Assembly: GCA_947475765.1 (NCBI GenBank)
Contig: CANJMM010000013.1
Location: 1 to 42,591, forward strand
From: Legionellales bacterium
GTDB taxonomy: Bacteria; Pseudomonadota; Gammaproteobacteria; Berkiellales; Berkiellaceae
Length of the DNA: 42,591 bases
Reading direction: 5' to 3'
Shown: positions 7,361-15,830 of the stretch, in pieces
Numbering within the stretch: position 1 is the first letter of the stretch
Layout of the letters: the number at the start of each line of letters is the position of its first letter
Notes under the pieces: generated by a model
Databases searched by the model: none
What the model saw: only the letters and a program-made list of their open reading frames with translations
What the model was told of the DNA's origin: nothing
Made by a program: the position numbers and the translations under genes

Positions 7361-8803
7361 ATGGCACAAAATTTTCTGACTTTGTTTAAAAACACCAAAA
7401 CACGTACCCTTGTTTTAGTGGTAGGGTCGACCTTAGTTGCTGCTGTTGGTTTTTTAATCAGCAATCTTGGTTCTGGTAGCAAAGAGGTAAGCAAAGAAAA
7501 TGCCTCTAAAGTCATTGGGGTGCCCAGAGAATCGCAATCGGTGCCGGGTGCCCAAACCTCAGAAGAATACCGAAAATTATTGGCCGAAGAAAACAAAAAA
7601 CGCGCAGAAGAAGCCGAAAAAGACAAAAAAAGTGCCCTACCTACTTTTAAAGGCCCTGGAGAAGGCACCGATCCGAATAATCCCTTTGGTCCTGGCGGCG
7701 CCAATGGTACCGCAGGAGCAGGAGCAGGAGCAGGAGGACGTACTCAGTTTGGATTAGCTGGCTTAGGCAGTGCAAATGATCCTTTTGGCGATACCTCACG
7801 AGGTGGCTTTGTGGGCGGCGGCAATTTTAGCGCCAAAGAACAACAACGTCAACTAGAAGAAGACAGACAAAAAAGATTAGACGAACAAAAAAAACGCATC
7901 GCTGAAATAGAAGAAGACAAACGCCGTAAAGTCGACTTAGAATTACGTCGAAAAGAACTGGAACTTGCGGACAAACAGTATCAACAATCGGTTCAAGAGT
8001 CTGCCACACAAATGGGCAATTACGCCAAAGGCGCCACGGTGAGCTGGACCACCATACAACCCCAAGCCTATATTCAAGGTGTTCATGCGGATAAAGATAA
8101 AGATAAAGATAAAGACAAAGATAACAATCCCAATGCCTATGCAAATACCAAAACAGAAAGCGTGATAATTAAAGCGGGCACCGTACTTTATGGCGTACTC
8201 GATACTGCCATTAATTCAGACGAATCTGGGCCTGTTTTGGCTACTATTGTCTCGGGCAAATATAAAGGCGCCCGATTATTAGGCAAAATACAGTTGCCAG
8301 CCAATGCCTCTAAAATTATTATTAACTTTTCAACCATGAGTTTGCCTAAGAAAAAAGAATCTTTAGGTATAGAGGCTTATGCCATCGATCCTGAAACCGC
8401 GAGAACGGCTTTTGCCTCTGATGTAGATAATCATTATTTACTGCGTTATGGCTCTTTATTTGCCTCTTCTTTTATGGAAGGCTTTGGTAAAGCAGTCGGA
8501 CAACAAGGCACAACCATCACCGATCCCAATGGAACCCAAACACAAAGCAAACCCGAACTCTCGCCTAAACAACAAGTTTATAGCGCTTTAGGCACGATGG
8601 GAGAAAAATGGTCTAAACAAGTCGAGCCTTTATTTAAAACGCCCGTGACCGTGACTGTCGAACAAGGTCTTGGGGTAGGTATTTTATTTATGCGTGATGC
8701 AGATGTGAGTATTCGTGCTGGAAGCATGTTAGGCCCCACAGCGCCAGCACTGGTAACGCCTCCTTCAGGATTAACGATAACAACCAGTAACAGTAATAAG
8801 TAA
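7361..8803 (+). CDS. icmE: DotG/IcmE, VirB10-like channel protein, short form
   Basis: DotG spans the envelope and forms the central channel linking inner and outer membrane. Visible parts are a short cytoplasmic tail, one membrane helix at about 13-31, a Gly/Ala-rich linker (four GCAGGA units at 7712-7735), a charged coiled coil (about 165-215), an Asp-Lys repeat (8090-8125), and the C-terminal TrbI/VirB10-type domain with the IIKAGTVLYGVLDTAINSDESGPVLA motif region. It is 480 aa, whereas Legionella DotG is about 1,048 aa because of a long pentapeptide-type repeat region. That region is absent here, so the protein is close in size to TraO of R64 (429 aa). The frame is intact, so this is a natural short form and not a truncation by mutation. 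Confidence 0.93.
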   Translation: MAQNFLTLFKNTKTRTLVLVVGSTLVAAVGFLISNLGSGSKEVSKENASKVIGVPRESQSVPGAQTSEEYRKLLAEENKKRAEEAEKDKKSALPTFKGPGEGTDPNNPFGPGGANGTAGAGAGAGGRTQFGLAGLGSANDPFGDTSRGGFVGGGNFSAKEQQRQLEEDRQKRLDEQKKRIAEIEEDKRRKVDLELRRKELELADKQYQQSVQESATQMGNYAKGATVSWTTIQPQAYIQGVHADKDKDKDKDKDNNPNAYANTKTESVIIKAGTVLYGVLDTAINSDESGPVLATIVSGKYKGARLLGKIQLPANASKIIINFSTMSLPKKKESLGIEAYAIDPETARTAFASDVDNHYLLRYGSLFASSFMEGFGKAVGQQGTTITDPNGTQTQSKPELSPKQQVYSALGTMGEKWSKQVEPLFKTPVTVTVEQGLGVGILFMRDADVSIRAGSMLGPTAPALVTPPSGLTITTSNSNK

Positions 8804-8816
8804 AAGGTAAGGCACT

Positions 8817-9797
8817 ATGGCAAATAAAGATAATAAAAATGATGACATGAAAGAATTCGAAGAAGAATTCGATTTTGAATCAAGTGAGGCCAAAGAAGAT
8901 GCTTTAGGCATTGAAGAAGAAGAAGAGGCCTTAGCCACCCCAAAAGAAACCCCCAATCGCCCTGCTGCTACACCAGGCATTCAACTCGATAGAAAACCCA
9001 GTAAATTACCTTTGCTTATTGGCCTTACTATCGTTGGCTTTATTGGCTGGCAAGGCTATAAAATGCTCTTTTCAAGCCCTTCTAATGATGAAATTGCAGT
9101 GCCTACCCTAAAAGAAAGCCACCCGCCTGTGGCCATTGCACCGGCTGCCGCCCCCCCTAAAACCAGCATACCCGTTGCCGCCCCAACCCCTGTAACGCCC
9201 CCCCCTGAAGCGCTGGCGCCTGCGCCAACTGCCCCTAAAACACCCGATTTATTTTCGGCTGCCCCTCACCCTGTTGCTGCTGTACCTGCTGCTGCGCCTA
9301 CTGCTGCAACGCCCCCTGCACCGCCACCAGCTCATACCCCTAATAAATTAGAGGCCCTAGAAGAAAGCCTTAAAAAATCTCAAGAAAAAATGGCGAAACT
9401 CGATACAAAATTAAGTGAGCTCATGGATGCCATTGGCAGCCTAAATCAGGGTATGGGGCAAGTCACTCGTAATTTAAGCAATATTGGCGATTCTGTTCAA
9501 AAATTAAACAAAGATTTTAAAGAGTTAAAATCCCAAGCACCAGCATCAGCACCAGCACCGCTTACTGAACAAAAATATGAACCGAATGCTGCTACATCTG
9601 GTCAAATAAACAGCTCGGCAAATAATAATAATATAAGTGTACATGCGATTATTCCTGGGCGAGCCTGGCTAAAATCTAAAGATGGCACTACCCTAACGGT
9701 TACAGAAGGGGATAGTTTAGAAAGATATGGTAAAGTTTTAGTGATAGATGCCTCTAATGGTGTGGTTATCACCTCATCTGGCATTACACTAAGATAA
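8817..9797 (+). CDS. icmG: DotF/IcmG, inner-membrane protein with coiled coil
   Basis: A 326-aa bitopic protein. The N-terminus is very acidic and cytoplasmic (Glu-rich about 12-42), with one membrane helix at about 63-80, then a Pro/Ala-rich periplasmic spacer (about 100-175), a coiled coil (about 178-240), and a C-terminal beta-like domain with the PGRAWLK...VTEGDSLERYG pattern. DotF sits around the DotG channel and helps assembly. It is longer than Legionella DotF (269 aa) mainly in the Pro/Ala spacer. It equals TraP of R64. Its stop lies in an AAGAT tandem repeat (9791-9827). Confidence 0.9.
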   Translation: MANKDNKNDDMKEFEEEFDFESSEAKEDALGIEEEEEALATPKETPNRPAATPGIQLDRKPSKLPLLIGLTIVGFIGWQGYKMLFSSPSNDEIAVPTLKESHPPVAIAPAAAPPKTSIPVAAPTPVTPPPEALAPAPTAPKTPDLFSAAPHPVAAVPAAAPTAATPPAPPPAHTPNKLEALEESLKKSQEKMAKLDTKLSELMDAIGSLNQGMGQVTRNLSNIGDSVQKLNKDFKELKSQAPASAPAPLTEQKYEPNAATSGQINSSANNNNISVHAIIPGRAWLKSKDGTTLTVTEGDSLERYGKVLVIDASNGVVITSSGITLR

Positions 9798-9827
9798 GAT
9801 AAGATAAAGATAATATAAAGATAATAT
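9791..9827. repeat. AAGAT/AAAGATAAT tandem repeat at dotF stop codon
   Basis: Three AAGAT units (9791-9805), starting inside the last codons of dotF, are followed by two AAAGATAATAT-like units. The TAA stop (9795-9797) is part of the repeat. The dotE ribosome site (AAGGGGGC) follows. Confidence 0.7.
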
Positions 9828-9846
9828 TAAAATAAGGGGGCAATAA

Positions 9847-10395
9847 ATGGCTGTTGATTTAGGCACTGCCCTCGAGAACCTGACTTTTGCTTTTGAAAGC
9901 TTAGTAAACCTGGTTGCCGCCATTTCTTATGTGATGGGTTTATATTTTATTTTTAGAGGGATAGGCATGTACAAAGTCTTTGCCACCCAAACCATGGCTT
10001 CTGCTAATAAAGGCGAGCTGGCGGGGCCCATGGTCTTTATGATAGTAGGGGCTGTCTTAATGTATTTTCCCTCGACTTTAGATACGTCTATACAAACGCT
10101 ATTTGGGCATGATACCAAAGGCATTTCAGCTGCTGAAGAAATGATTGGTTATGCCGATTTAAATAATTCAGGGGAACATTGGAAAGAAATCAGCAATGTT
10201 TTAATTAAATATATGAAATTAATCGGTTTTATTGCTTTTTTACGTGGCTGGACTATTTTATCTAAAATGGGCCATTCAGGGGCGCAACCTGGCAGCGTAG
10301 GTAAAGGCATTGTGCATATTATTGCTGGTGTGCTGTTAATTAATATTGTCGATACGATTAATATGTTAGCTCAAACCTTTGGAATAACAACTTAA
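9847..10395 (+). CDS. icmC: DotE/IcmC, polytopic inner-membrane protein
   Basis: A 182-aa membrane protein with about four hydrophobic segments (around 18-38, 58-76, 120-140 and 155-175). Family features include the YFIFRGIGMYK motif after the first helix and GKGIVHIIAGVLLINIVDT near the end. The role in the complex is structural and poorly defined. A strong ribosome site (AAGGGGGCAATAA) precedes the ATG. It shows the same helix arrangement as DotP, to which the DotE family is related. It equals TraQ of R64. Confidence 0.9.
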   Translation: MAVDLGTALENLTFAFESLVNLVAAISYVMGLYFIFRGIGMYKVFATQTMASANKGELAGPMVFMIVGAVLMYFPSTLDTSIQTLFGHDTKGISAAEEMIGYADLNNSGEHWKEISNVLIKYMKLIGFIAFLRGWTILSKMGHSGAQPGSVGKGIVHIIAGVLLINIVDTINMLAQTFGITT

Positions 10396-10400
10396 ATTAT

Positions 10401-11018
10401 ATGAAAAACTTACTACCCATTACGCTTACTGCCCGAAGGGGCAACTTAAAAAAGTTTGTGGCAAGGCGCCATAATGACAAGTTTCTGAGCATTCAAAAAA
10501 AAGTGTTTGAGAGAGATGGCTATGCTTGTCGATACTGTGGCTTTCAGGTAAAAGACTTTCTAGAAGTGGTGAATATCGATAATAATTACGATCATAATAC
10601 TTTATCGAATATGGCAACTGCCTGTAGCTTTTGTACCCAATGTTTGTTTTTAGATGGCGTGGGTACCCTACCCAGAACAGGGGGCGTTATTGTTTTTATT
10701 CCTGAGCTTTCTCAAGCAGATTTAAATAATTTTTGCCGCGTATTATTTTGCTCTATGGACAAAGAAACGATTTATAAAAACAAATTGCATTCGGTTTATT
10801 TGTCGCTTAAAGAAAGAAGCAGTGACGTAGAAAAAAGCTTTGGACCAGAAACCAGTAATCCTAAAGTATTTGGGCAGTCTTTAATTGATGCGCAATTAAC
10901 AGCTGGGCAACTTGATCATGATGCTTTGCAGCATCTTAGATTACTACCTAACCGAAAAGACTTTAAAAAAGAAATAGATTATTGGAAAAAAACTGTTTTT
11001 GCCAATATTCCATTATAA
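10401..11018 (+). CDS. icmJ: DotN/IcmJ, zinc-binding coupling-complex component
   Basis: A 205-aa soluble protein with a treble-clef/HNH-like zinc site: C43-x2-C46 and C75-x2-C78-x2-C81. The N-terminal ITLTARRGNLKKF and FERDGYACRYCGF segments are typical of IcmJ (about 208 aa). DotN binds the C-terminal extension of the DotL ATPase in the coupling complex. It starts 5 bp after dotE. In Legionella the order is icmC-icmD-icmJ-icmB; here icmJ comes before icmD. After the stop there are ACTAG repeats (11022-11036). Confidence 0.93.
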   Translation: MKNLLPITLTARRGNLKKFVARRHNDKFLSIQKKVFERDGYACRYCGFQVKDFLEVVNIDNNYDHNTLSNMATACSFCTQCLFLDGVGTLPRTGGVIVFIPELSQADLNNFCRVLFCSMDKETIYKNKLHSVYLSLKERSSDVEKSFGPETSNPKVFGQSLIDAQLTAGQLDHDALQHLRLLPNRKDFKKEIDYWKKTVFANIPL

Positions 11019-11021
11019 TAA

Positions 11022-11081
11022 ACTAGACTAGACTAGCATCTTAATGTTTTCGTTTTAATTAAATTAATTAGGTTAATTAGG
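11022..11081. repeat. Short tandem repeats between dotN and dotP
   Basis: ACTAG units at 11022-11036 lie just after the dotN stop. A perfect 9-bp duplication, TTAATTAGG at 11064-11072 and 11073-11081, lies just before dotP. The second copy runs into GGAG, so the duplication helped build the dotP ribosome site. Confidence 0.7.
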
Positions 11082-11090
11082 AGCCATGTT

Positions 11091-11480
11091 ATGAAAATTG
11101 CAAACTCAACTTACTTTAGTGCGGCGGCTTTAGGCTTAATGCTCTTTAGCACCGAATTGGCTTTAGCGGCAGATGGCGCTGGTAGTGGCGGCGTAGGCGC
11201 CATTGCCAAAAATGTCACCACAAATTTAGCCAGTATTGCCAATTTAATTGGGGCAGCCGCTTATGTGTCGGGTATTGCCTTTGCTTTAATGGGCCTCATG
11301 AAATTTAAAGCCCATAAAGACAATGCTCAACAAGTGCCGCTTAGCCAACCTATAGTCTTAATTATGATTGCAGCTGGCTTAATTTTCTTACCGAGTATGA
11401 TTACGGCTGCAGGCGGCACCTTATTTGAAGGCGGCAAAGCTGGCTCGGCCAAAGGCGAAGGCTTCGAAGAACTCAAATAA
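11091..11480 (+). CDS. icmD: DotP/IcmD, small inner-membrane protein
   Basis: A 129-aa protein with an N-terminal signal-like helix (about 9-27, ending ALAADG), a Gly-rich stretch, and two membrane helices (about 50-68 and 85-103) separated by MKFKAHKDNAQQVPL, a hallmark of IcmD. The C-terminus is Gly/Glu-rich. It is related to DotE in layout. A TTAGGAG ribosome site precedes the ATG. It equals TraR of R64. Its place after icmJ is swapped compared with Legionella. Confidence 0.9.
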   Translation: MKIANSTYFSAAALGLMLFSTELALAADGAGSGGVGAIAKNVTTNLASIANLIGAAAYVSGIAFALMGLMKFKAHKDNAQQVPLSQPIVLIMIAAGLIFLPSMITAAGGTLFEGGKAGSAKGEGFEELK

Positions 11481-11509
11481 TTTCATCATCTCAATCAGGG
11501 GCCAAAAAC

Positions 11510-14500
11510 ATGAGTGCAATGGACTGGGTTCTCGATAATGTCGATGATCTTTTGGCATGGATTGGCTCGTCTCTAGGACAAAGTACCGAATCGTACTGTG
11601 AAGTAGAAACAGCAGACAGCCGTCACACTTTGGTGTTTCGTGACGGCTCACTTTTTTCTGTGATTCGATTGCATGGTGCCACCCAGTTGGTTGGCCCTGA
11701 AGAATTTGAACAAATTCATCGTGGGCTTTGTACGGCTTTTGGCTCGGCACTTTCTCGAGTGGGACATGCAGTTCAAGTGTATTTTCATTATGATAAAGAC
11801 AACATCAAACATGAAATTGAAGAAATTTTTGCCCCGGCTAAAGCCACCGCCAAACGCTTAAAAATGGATCTCGATGATTTGTTTAACGAGCGCGTGAATC
11901 ATTTGTCTAAATTTTGTGCCAGTGAAGCTTGTTTTTTTGTCTTATGGACTAGGCCAAATGCTTTATCTGAAACACAATTAAAACAATCTATGAACAACAA
12001 AAAAGAATTATTTCAAACCGTGACTTTGCCTAAATTAAGGCACGCTCAAAATATTATGGCCGCTGTGCCAGAATTAAGAGAAAATCACGATTCTTTTGTT
12101 TCCACTACTTTAAACGATCTCAAAGACGTTGGCTTATATTCTGTTTTGCTTGATGTACACGAAGCTGCTTTTCAAATTCGTAAAAGCGTGGATCCAGAGG
12201 TGACCAGCGAAGAATGGCGCGCTGTACTGCCTGGCGATAAAATTCCTTTAAGAGAAATTCAACGGGCCTCACAATTCGATGTCTCTGAACTCATGTGGCC
12301 TCCTCTTGCTAAACAGCTTATCCCTCGCGATGCAGAAATCATCGATTTAAGAAGCTGCCGTGTAGGCGATAAAATTTATGCCTCTATGTTTATTGACTTG
12401 TTCCCTCAAGATCTCAAAACCTTTTTCGATTTATTTAAGCGCATGTTACCCGCTCGCATGCCTTGGCGCATGTCTTATTTGATTGAAAGTAAAGGCTTAA
12501 AAACCCTAGGCATTAAGCCATTAATTGCCAGCATTTTAAGTTTTGCTTCAAAACAAAATCCCTTGATTGGCGACGCCGCTGAATTACTCACCTATTATGA
12601 AAATAACACCGACGATGCCATTGTAAAGCTTAGGGTAAGTTTTTGTACCTGGACCAAAGTGGGAGAGCAAAAATTATTGCGCAGCCGCGCGGCTGAATTA
12701 GTAAAAGCCGTTCAAGGCTGGGGTCATTGTGAAGTGGCTGAAATTTCTGGCGACAGTTTTGCCGGCATGTTATCTAGCACATTGGCCATTAATTTACGTT
12801 CTGTGGCCACGCCTTCTATTGCCCCGCTTCGAGATGTGGTGCATATGTTGCCTTTTGTGCGCCCCGCTTCTCCTTGGGTGCAAGGGGCGACTTTGTTTCG
12901 CTCTCCTGATGGCAAACCTTGGCCTTTTCAGCCAGGTTCTACCTTACAAACCACCTGGATTGAATTAGTATACGCTCGGCCTGGTTCGGGTAAATCGGTT
13001 TTATCTAACTCTATTAATTTAGCGCTTTGTTTAATGGGTGGGGTCAGCAGACTACCCCGCATTGCCATTATTGATATTGGCCCCTCAAGCTCTGGTTTAA
13101 TTTCGCTTTTAAAAGAATCTTTGCCCCCTGAACATCGTCATAAAGTCGCCTATCATCGTCTGAGAATGACCCCAGATTACTCTATTAATCCTTTTGATAC
13201 CCAATTGGGCTGTCGCTACCCTACGCCTCAAGACAGAAGCTTTTTAGTGAATTTTTTAAGCTTATTGGCTACCCCAATAGGTGAAACCAAAGCCTATGAT
13301 GGCATACCCGATATGGCTGGCATGGTTATCGATGAATTATATAAAAATTTAGATGACACGCACTCTCCTCATCGCTATTCCAGAGATTTAGAACCCAGAA
13401 TTGATAGCATTTTAGATAATATTAACTTAAAAATCGATCAACATACTTCTTGGTGGGAAATCACCGATGCCTTATTTAACGCGGGGCATTTCTATTTGGC
13501 GGCCATTGCACAACGATATACTGCCCCACTGATGGCCGATGCGGTCGCCATTTGTCGATCTCAAGTTATTGGCGATTTATATGGCAAAATTGTTGCCCCA
13601 ACAGGAGAACCCCTAATTGCTTCTTTTGGCCGAATGATTTCAGGCGCAGTACGAGAATATCCGCTTTTATCTCGCATCACCGCATTCGATTTAGGTGAAG
13701 CGCGTGTGGTTTCACTAGATTTAGATGAAGTCGCCAAAACAGGAGGCGAAGCCGCCGATAGACAAACGGCCATTATGTACATGTTGGCCCGCTATGTTTT
13801 AGCCCGAAATTATTATCTTACAGAAGAAAGCTTAGAAGACTTTCCACCACAATATCGCGATTATCATCGAGAACGCATTTTAGAAATTCGCGAAGATCCT
13901 AAACGCATTGTTTTAGATGAATTTCATCGAACTTCTAAAGCCAAAGCCGTGCGCGATCAAGTCATTGTCGATATGCGTGAAGGCCGAAAATGGAAAGTTC
14001 AAGTGACCTTATTATCTCAATCGCTTGATGATTTTGAGCCGGTTATGGTCGAATTTGCCACGGGTATTTTTATTATGGATGCTGGCCCTAAACAAGCCAT
14101 CGATAAATCTGTTAAAACCTTTGGTTTATCTGAAACGGCGCGTTTGGCCTTATCCACCCGGGTACATGGTCCCAGAGCCGAAGGCGCGACCTTTTTAGCC
14201 CAATTTTCCACCAAATTTGGCATGAATACACAATTGTGCACTTCTACTTTAGGCCCCATTGAACTTTGGGCCTTTAATACGACTGCAGAAGATACCCGAA
14301 TTCGTAATGCCCTTTATAAACGCATTGGTGCTGCAGAAACCCGTAAGTTATTAGCCATGCTCTACCCTTCTGGCTCAGCTGCCAAAATTGTAGAACAACG
14401 CCTTGCCTCAGCCAAAGACATTACCGAAGCTTCAGATGAAGAAAAAGAAGGCGTTATCAATCAATTAATTCGTGAAATTTTACAAATATATGAAGGCACC

Positions 14501-14536
14501 CAAGTAAATAACGCGAATATGGGTAAAAGTTTTTAA
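11510..14536 (+). CDS. icmB: DotO/IcmB, VirB4-like secretion ATPase
   Basis: A 1,008-aa cytoplasmic ATPase that docks at the inner-membrane entrance of the channel and recruits DotB; length is almost identical to Legionella DotO (1,009). The Walker A motif (ARPGSGKSV) is around residue 490. The C-terminal ATPase half contains RIVLDEFHRTSK as the Walker B region and LLSQSLDDF as the sensor. It is the last gene of the plus-strand operon and equals TraU of R64. The ankyrin gene's terminator begins at its stop codon. The frame is complete with no signs of decay. Confidence 0.96.
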   Translation: MSAMDWVLDNVDDLLAWIGSSLGQSTESYCEVETADSRHTLVFRDGSLFSVIRLHGATQLVGPEEFEQIHRGLCTAFGSALSRVGHAVQVYFHYDKDNIKHEIEEIFAPAKATAKRLKMDLDDLFNERVNHLSKFCASEACFFVLWTRPNALSETQLKQSMNNKKELFQTVTLPKLRHAQNIMAAVPELRENHDSFVSTTLNDLKDVGLYSVLLDVHEAAFQIRKSVDPEVTSEEWRAVLPGDKIPLREIQRASQFDVSELMWPPLAKQLIPRDAEIIDLRSCRVGDKIYASMFIDLFPQDLKTFFDLFKRMLPARMPWRMSYLIESKGLKTLGIKPLIASILSFASKQNPLIGDAAELLTYYENNTDDAIVKLRVSFCTWTKVGEQKLLRSRAAELVKAVQGWGHCEVAEISGDSFAGMLSSTLAINLRSVATPSIAPLRDVVHMLPFVRPASPWVQGATLFRSPDGKPWPFQPGSTLQTTWIELVYARPGSGKSVLSNSINLALCLMGGVSRLPRIAIIDIGPSSSGLISLLKESLPPEHRHKVAYHRLRMTPDYSINPFDTQLGCRYPTPQDRSFLVNFLSLLATPIGETKAYDGIPDMAGMVIDELYKNLDDTHSPHRYSRDLEPRIDSILDNINLKIDQHTSWWEITDALFNAGHFYLAAIAQRYTAPLMADAVAICRSQVIGDLYGKIVAPTGEPLIASFGRMISGAVREYPLLSRITAFDLGEARVVSLDLDEVAKTGGEAADRQTAIMYMLARYVLARNYYLTEESLEDFPPQYRDYHRERILEIREDPKRIVLDEFHRTSKAKAVRDQVIVDMREGRKWKVQVTLLSQSLDDFEPVMVEFATGIFIMDAGPKQAIDKSVKTFGLSETARLALSTRVHGPRAEGATFLAQFSTKFGMNTQLCTSTLGPIELWAFNTTAEDTRIRNALYKRIGAAETRKLLAMLYPSGSAAKIVEQRLASAKDITEASDEEKEGVINQLIREILQIYEGTQVNNANMGKSF

Positions 14537-14562
14537 AAAAAGGGGCAACCTACATTGCCCCC
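14534..14562 (-). terminator. Intrinsic terminator of the first ankyrin gene
   Basis: The stem GGGGCAA/TTGCCCC (14542-14548 and 14555-14561) with a 6-nt loop is followed on the minus strand by seven T residues. It has no T tract on the plus strand, so it serves the minus-strand ankyrin gene and not dotO. The same hairpin is found after the second ankyrin gene (36924-36951). Confidence 0.8.
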
Positions 14563-14575
14563 TTACAAATAGCTT

Positions 14576-15172
14576 TTAACGATTGCCATTAGGTTTGTGT
14601 TGTTTAGTTGACAGCTCTTCTTCTTTTCGTTGCTCAGCGGAAGCTGAATATCTGAAAGTGACAGGCACTGGTGCTTTTATCGCTAACTTTTCTTGCCTTC
14701 GAACTGTTCTTGAAGCAAGCCTTATTTCTGCTTCCATGTTCGAATTCAATAGCCATTCAGATTGAAGGTATTCCAACATGATAGTTAAAACAGGATTAAC
14801 CATAGGCCGAGATGAGTGCTTGAAAAATTGGTACATTTCACATACCTGCCTTTCAAAATCTAAAGCCATTGCCTCATATCTAGCGGCAAGACGACGATTA
14901 AGCGCGCAGCCCCCCTGTCCAAATTTTACAGCGCCCCTTGATGCAGGTGACATCGCTCTCAAGATAAGAAAAGCGGAATTTTGATGATTTTTTATCTCGG
15001 CCAACCTCAGGGCGGTGTAGTCCAATTTTTCAGTCGCTTCTATATTCGCCTTGGCCGCTATTAATTGCGCCACCACAGCAGCGTGACCATACTGGGCGGC
15101 ATTTAAAATTTGCGTATTTTTTTCATCTTGGGTGAGCGCGGAAAAATTTATAGTATTAAGACTTGAATCCAT
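14576..15172 (-). CDS. Ankyrin-repeat protein, putative effector (copy 1)
   Basis: A 198-aa soluble protein without signal peptide or membrane helix. The N-terminal third has about one and a half ankyrin repeats (NAAQYGHAAVVAQLIAAKAN, then an IKNHQNSAFLIL half repeat). The rest is an all-helical domain of unknown type with conserved MSPASR, GGCALN, QVCEMYQFF and PVLTIMLEYL segments and a basic C-terminus. It is a close paralogue of the gene at 36964. It lies directly after the Dot/Icm operon, convergent with dotO. Ankyrin proteins in Legionellales are often Dot/Icm effectors; that role here is inference from family and location. Confidence 0.85.
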   Translation of the reverse strand: MDSSLNTINFSALTQDEKNTQILNAAQYGHAAVVAQLIAAKANIEATEKLDYTALRLAEIKNHQNSAFLILRAMSPASRGAVKFGQGGCALNRRLAARYEAMALDFERQVCEMYQFFKHSSRPMVNPVLTIMLEYLQSEWLLNSNMEAEIRLASRTVRRQEKLAIKAPVPVTFRYSASAEQRKEEELSTKQHKPNGNR

Positions 15173-15396
15173 AATAAAACCTCTATTAATCCGAGCTTAG
15201 GTTAATATAATACTACTGATTTAATGGGACCTTACAAATATCGCGTTAGATTCGAGTATTGTATGACATAAGTATATCTGGACCTAGAGCCAAAATAGCA
15301 GCATGAAAAAATGTTGGGCAGTTATCTTTCTGTTTTGTCGTTATGCTAATCTTTATCTTTTGACCGACGTTAATCACTTCAAGCCGCTAACTATAC

Positions 15397-15721
15397 ATCT
15401 TCTACCCCTTTTTTTTAAAGGGGTCCATCGCAAAGCGATGGGGGGTTTTATCCTGCCATAAATTGTAACTATCCATGTCAAACAAAGGCGATAATCCCCT
15501 AATTGCAATTCAGATGCTGCTTTCTGGTCAATTTATTGAATAAGAGGGAGTTTACTCTACACACAAAATCCCCCCACTCTTTCAAAAGTGGCAATAAGAA
15601 AGCTTCATTCCTATTTTTAGATAAAAGAAAGCCAATAATTTTAATAAAGATTAAAGTAAATTTCAGATAAAACCCCCCATCGCTTTGCGATGGACCCCTT
15701 TAAAAAAAAGGGGTAGAAGAT
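15397..15721. repeat. MITE-like element with perfect 56-bp inverted repeats
   Basis: The left arm (15397-15452) and right arm (15666-15721) are exact reverse complements over 56 bp; the match breaks on both sides. Each arm contains two smaller hairpins, one from ACCCCTTT/AAAGGGGT and one from CCATCGC-AAA-GCGATGG. The 213 bp between the arms encode nothing visible. No target-site duplication is obvious. Size and shape suit a miniature inverted-repeat element or large REP-like structure. No second copy is seen in this window. Confidence 0.75.
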
Positions 15722-15758
15722 AAAATTCACTATCAACAAGATATCCCTATTTTTTTTA

Positions 15759-15830
15759 AGCGGAATATTAACATTTGTCGATTTTCCGCTAATGCGGTAG
15801 CGGGATATTGACATTTGTCGATTTTCCGCT
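15759..15830. repeat. Two 32-bp direct repeats upstream of the DUF234 ATPase
   Basis: Units at 15759-15790 and 15799-15830 (40-bp period) differ at two bases. Each starts AGCGG and ends CCGCT, so each can also fold (AGCGGAA with TTCCGCT). The last copy ends 33 bp before the ATPase start codon, so they could be protein-binding sites in its promoter or the edge of a mobile unit. Confidence 0.75.

Noticed and set aside
7827..8144. 105-aa minus-strand frame inside dotG
   Set aside because: It is a shadow of the dotG coiled coil and Asp-Lys repeat; the Tyr-Leu-rich repeat is only the reverse of GATAAA units.
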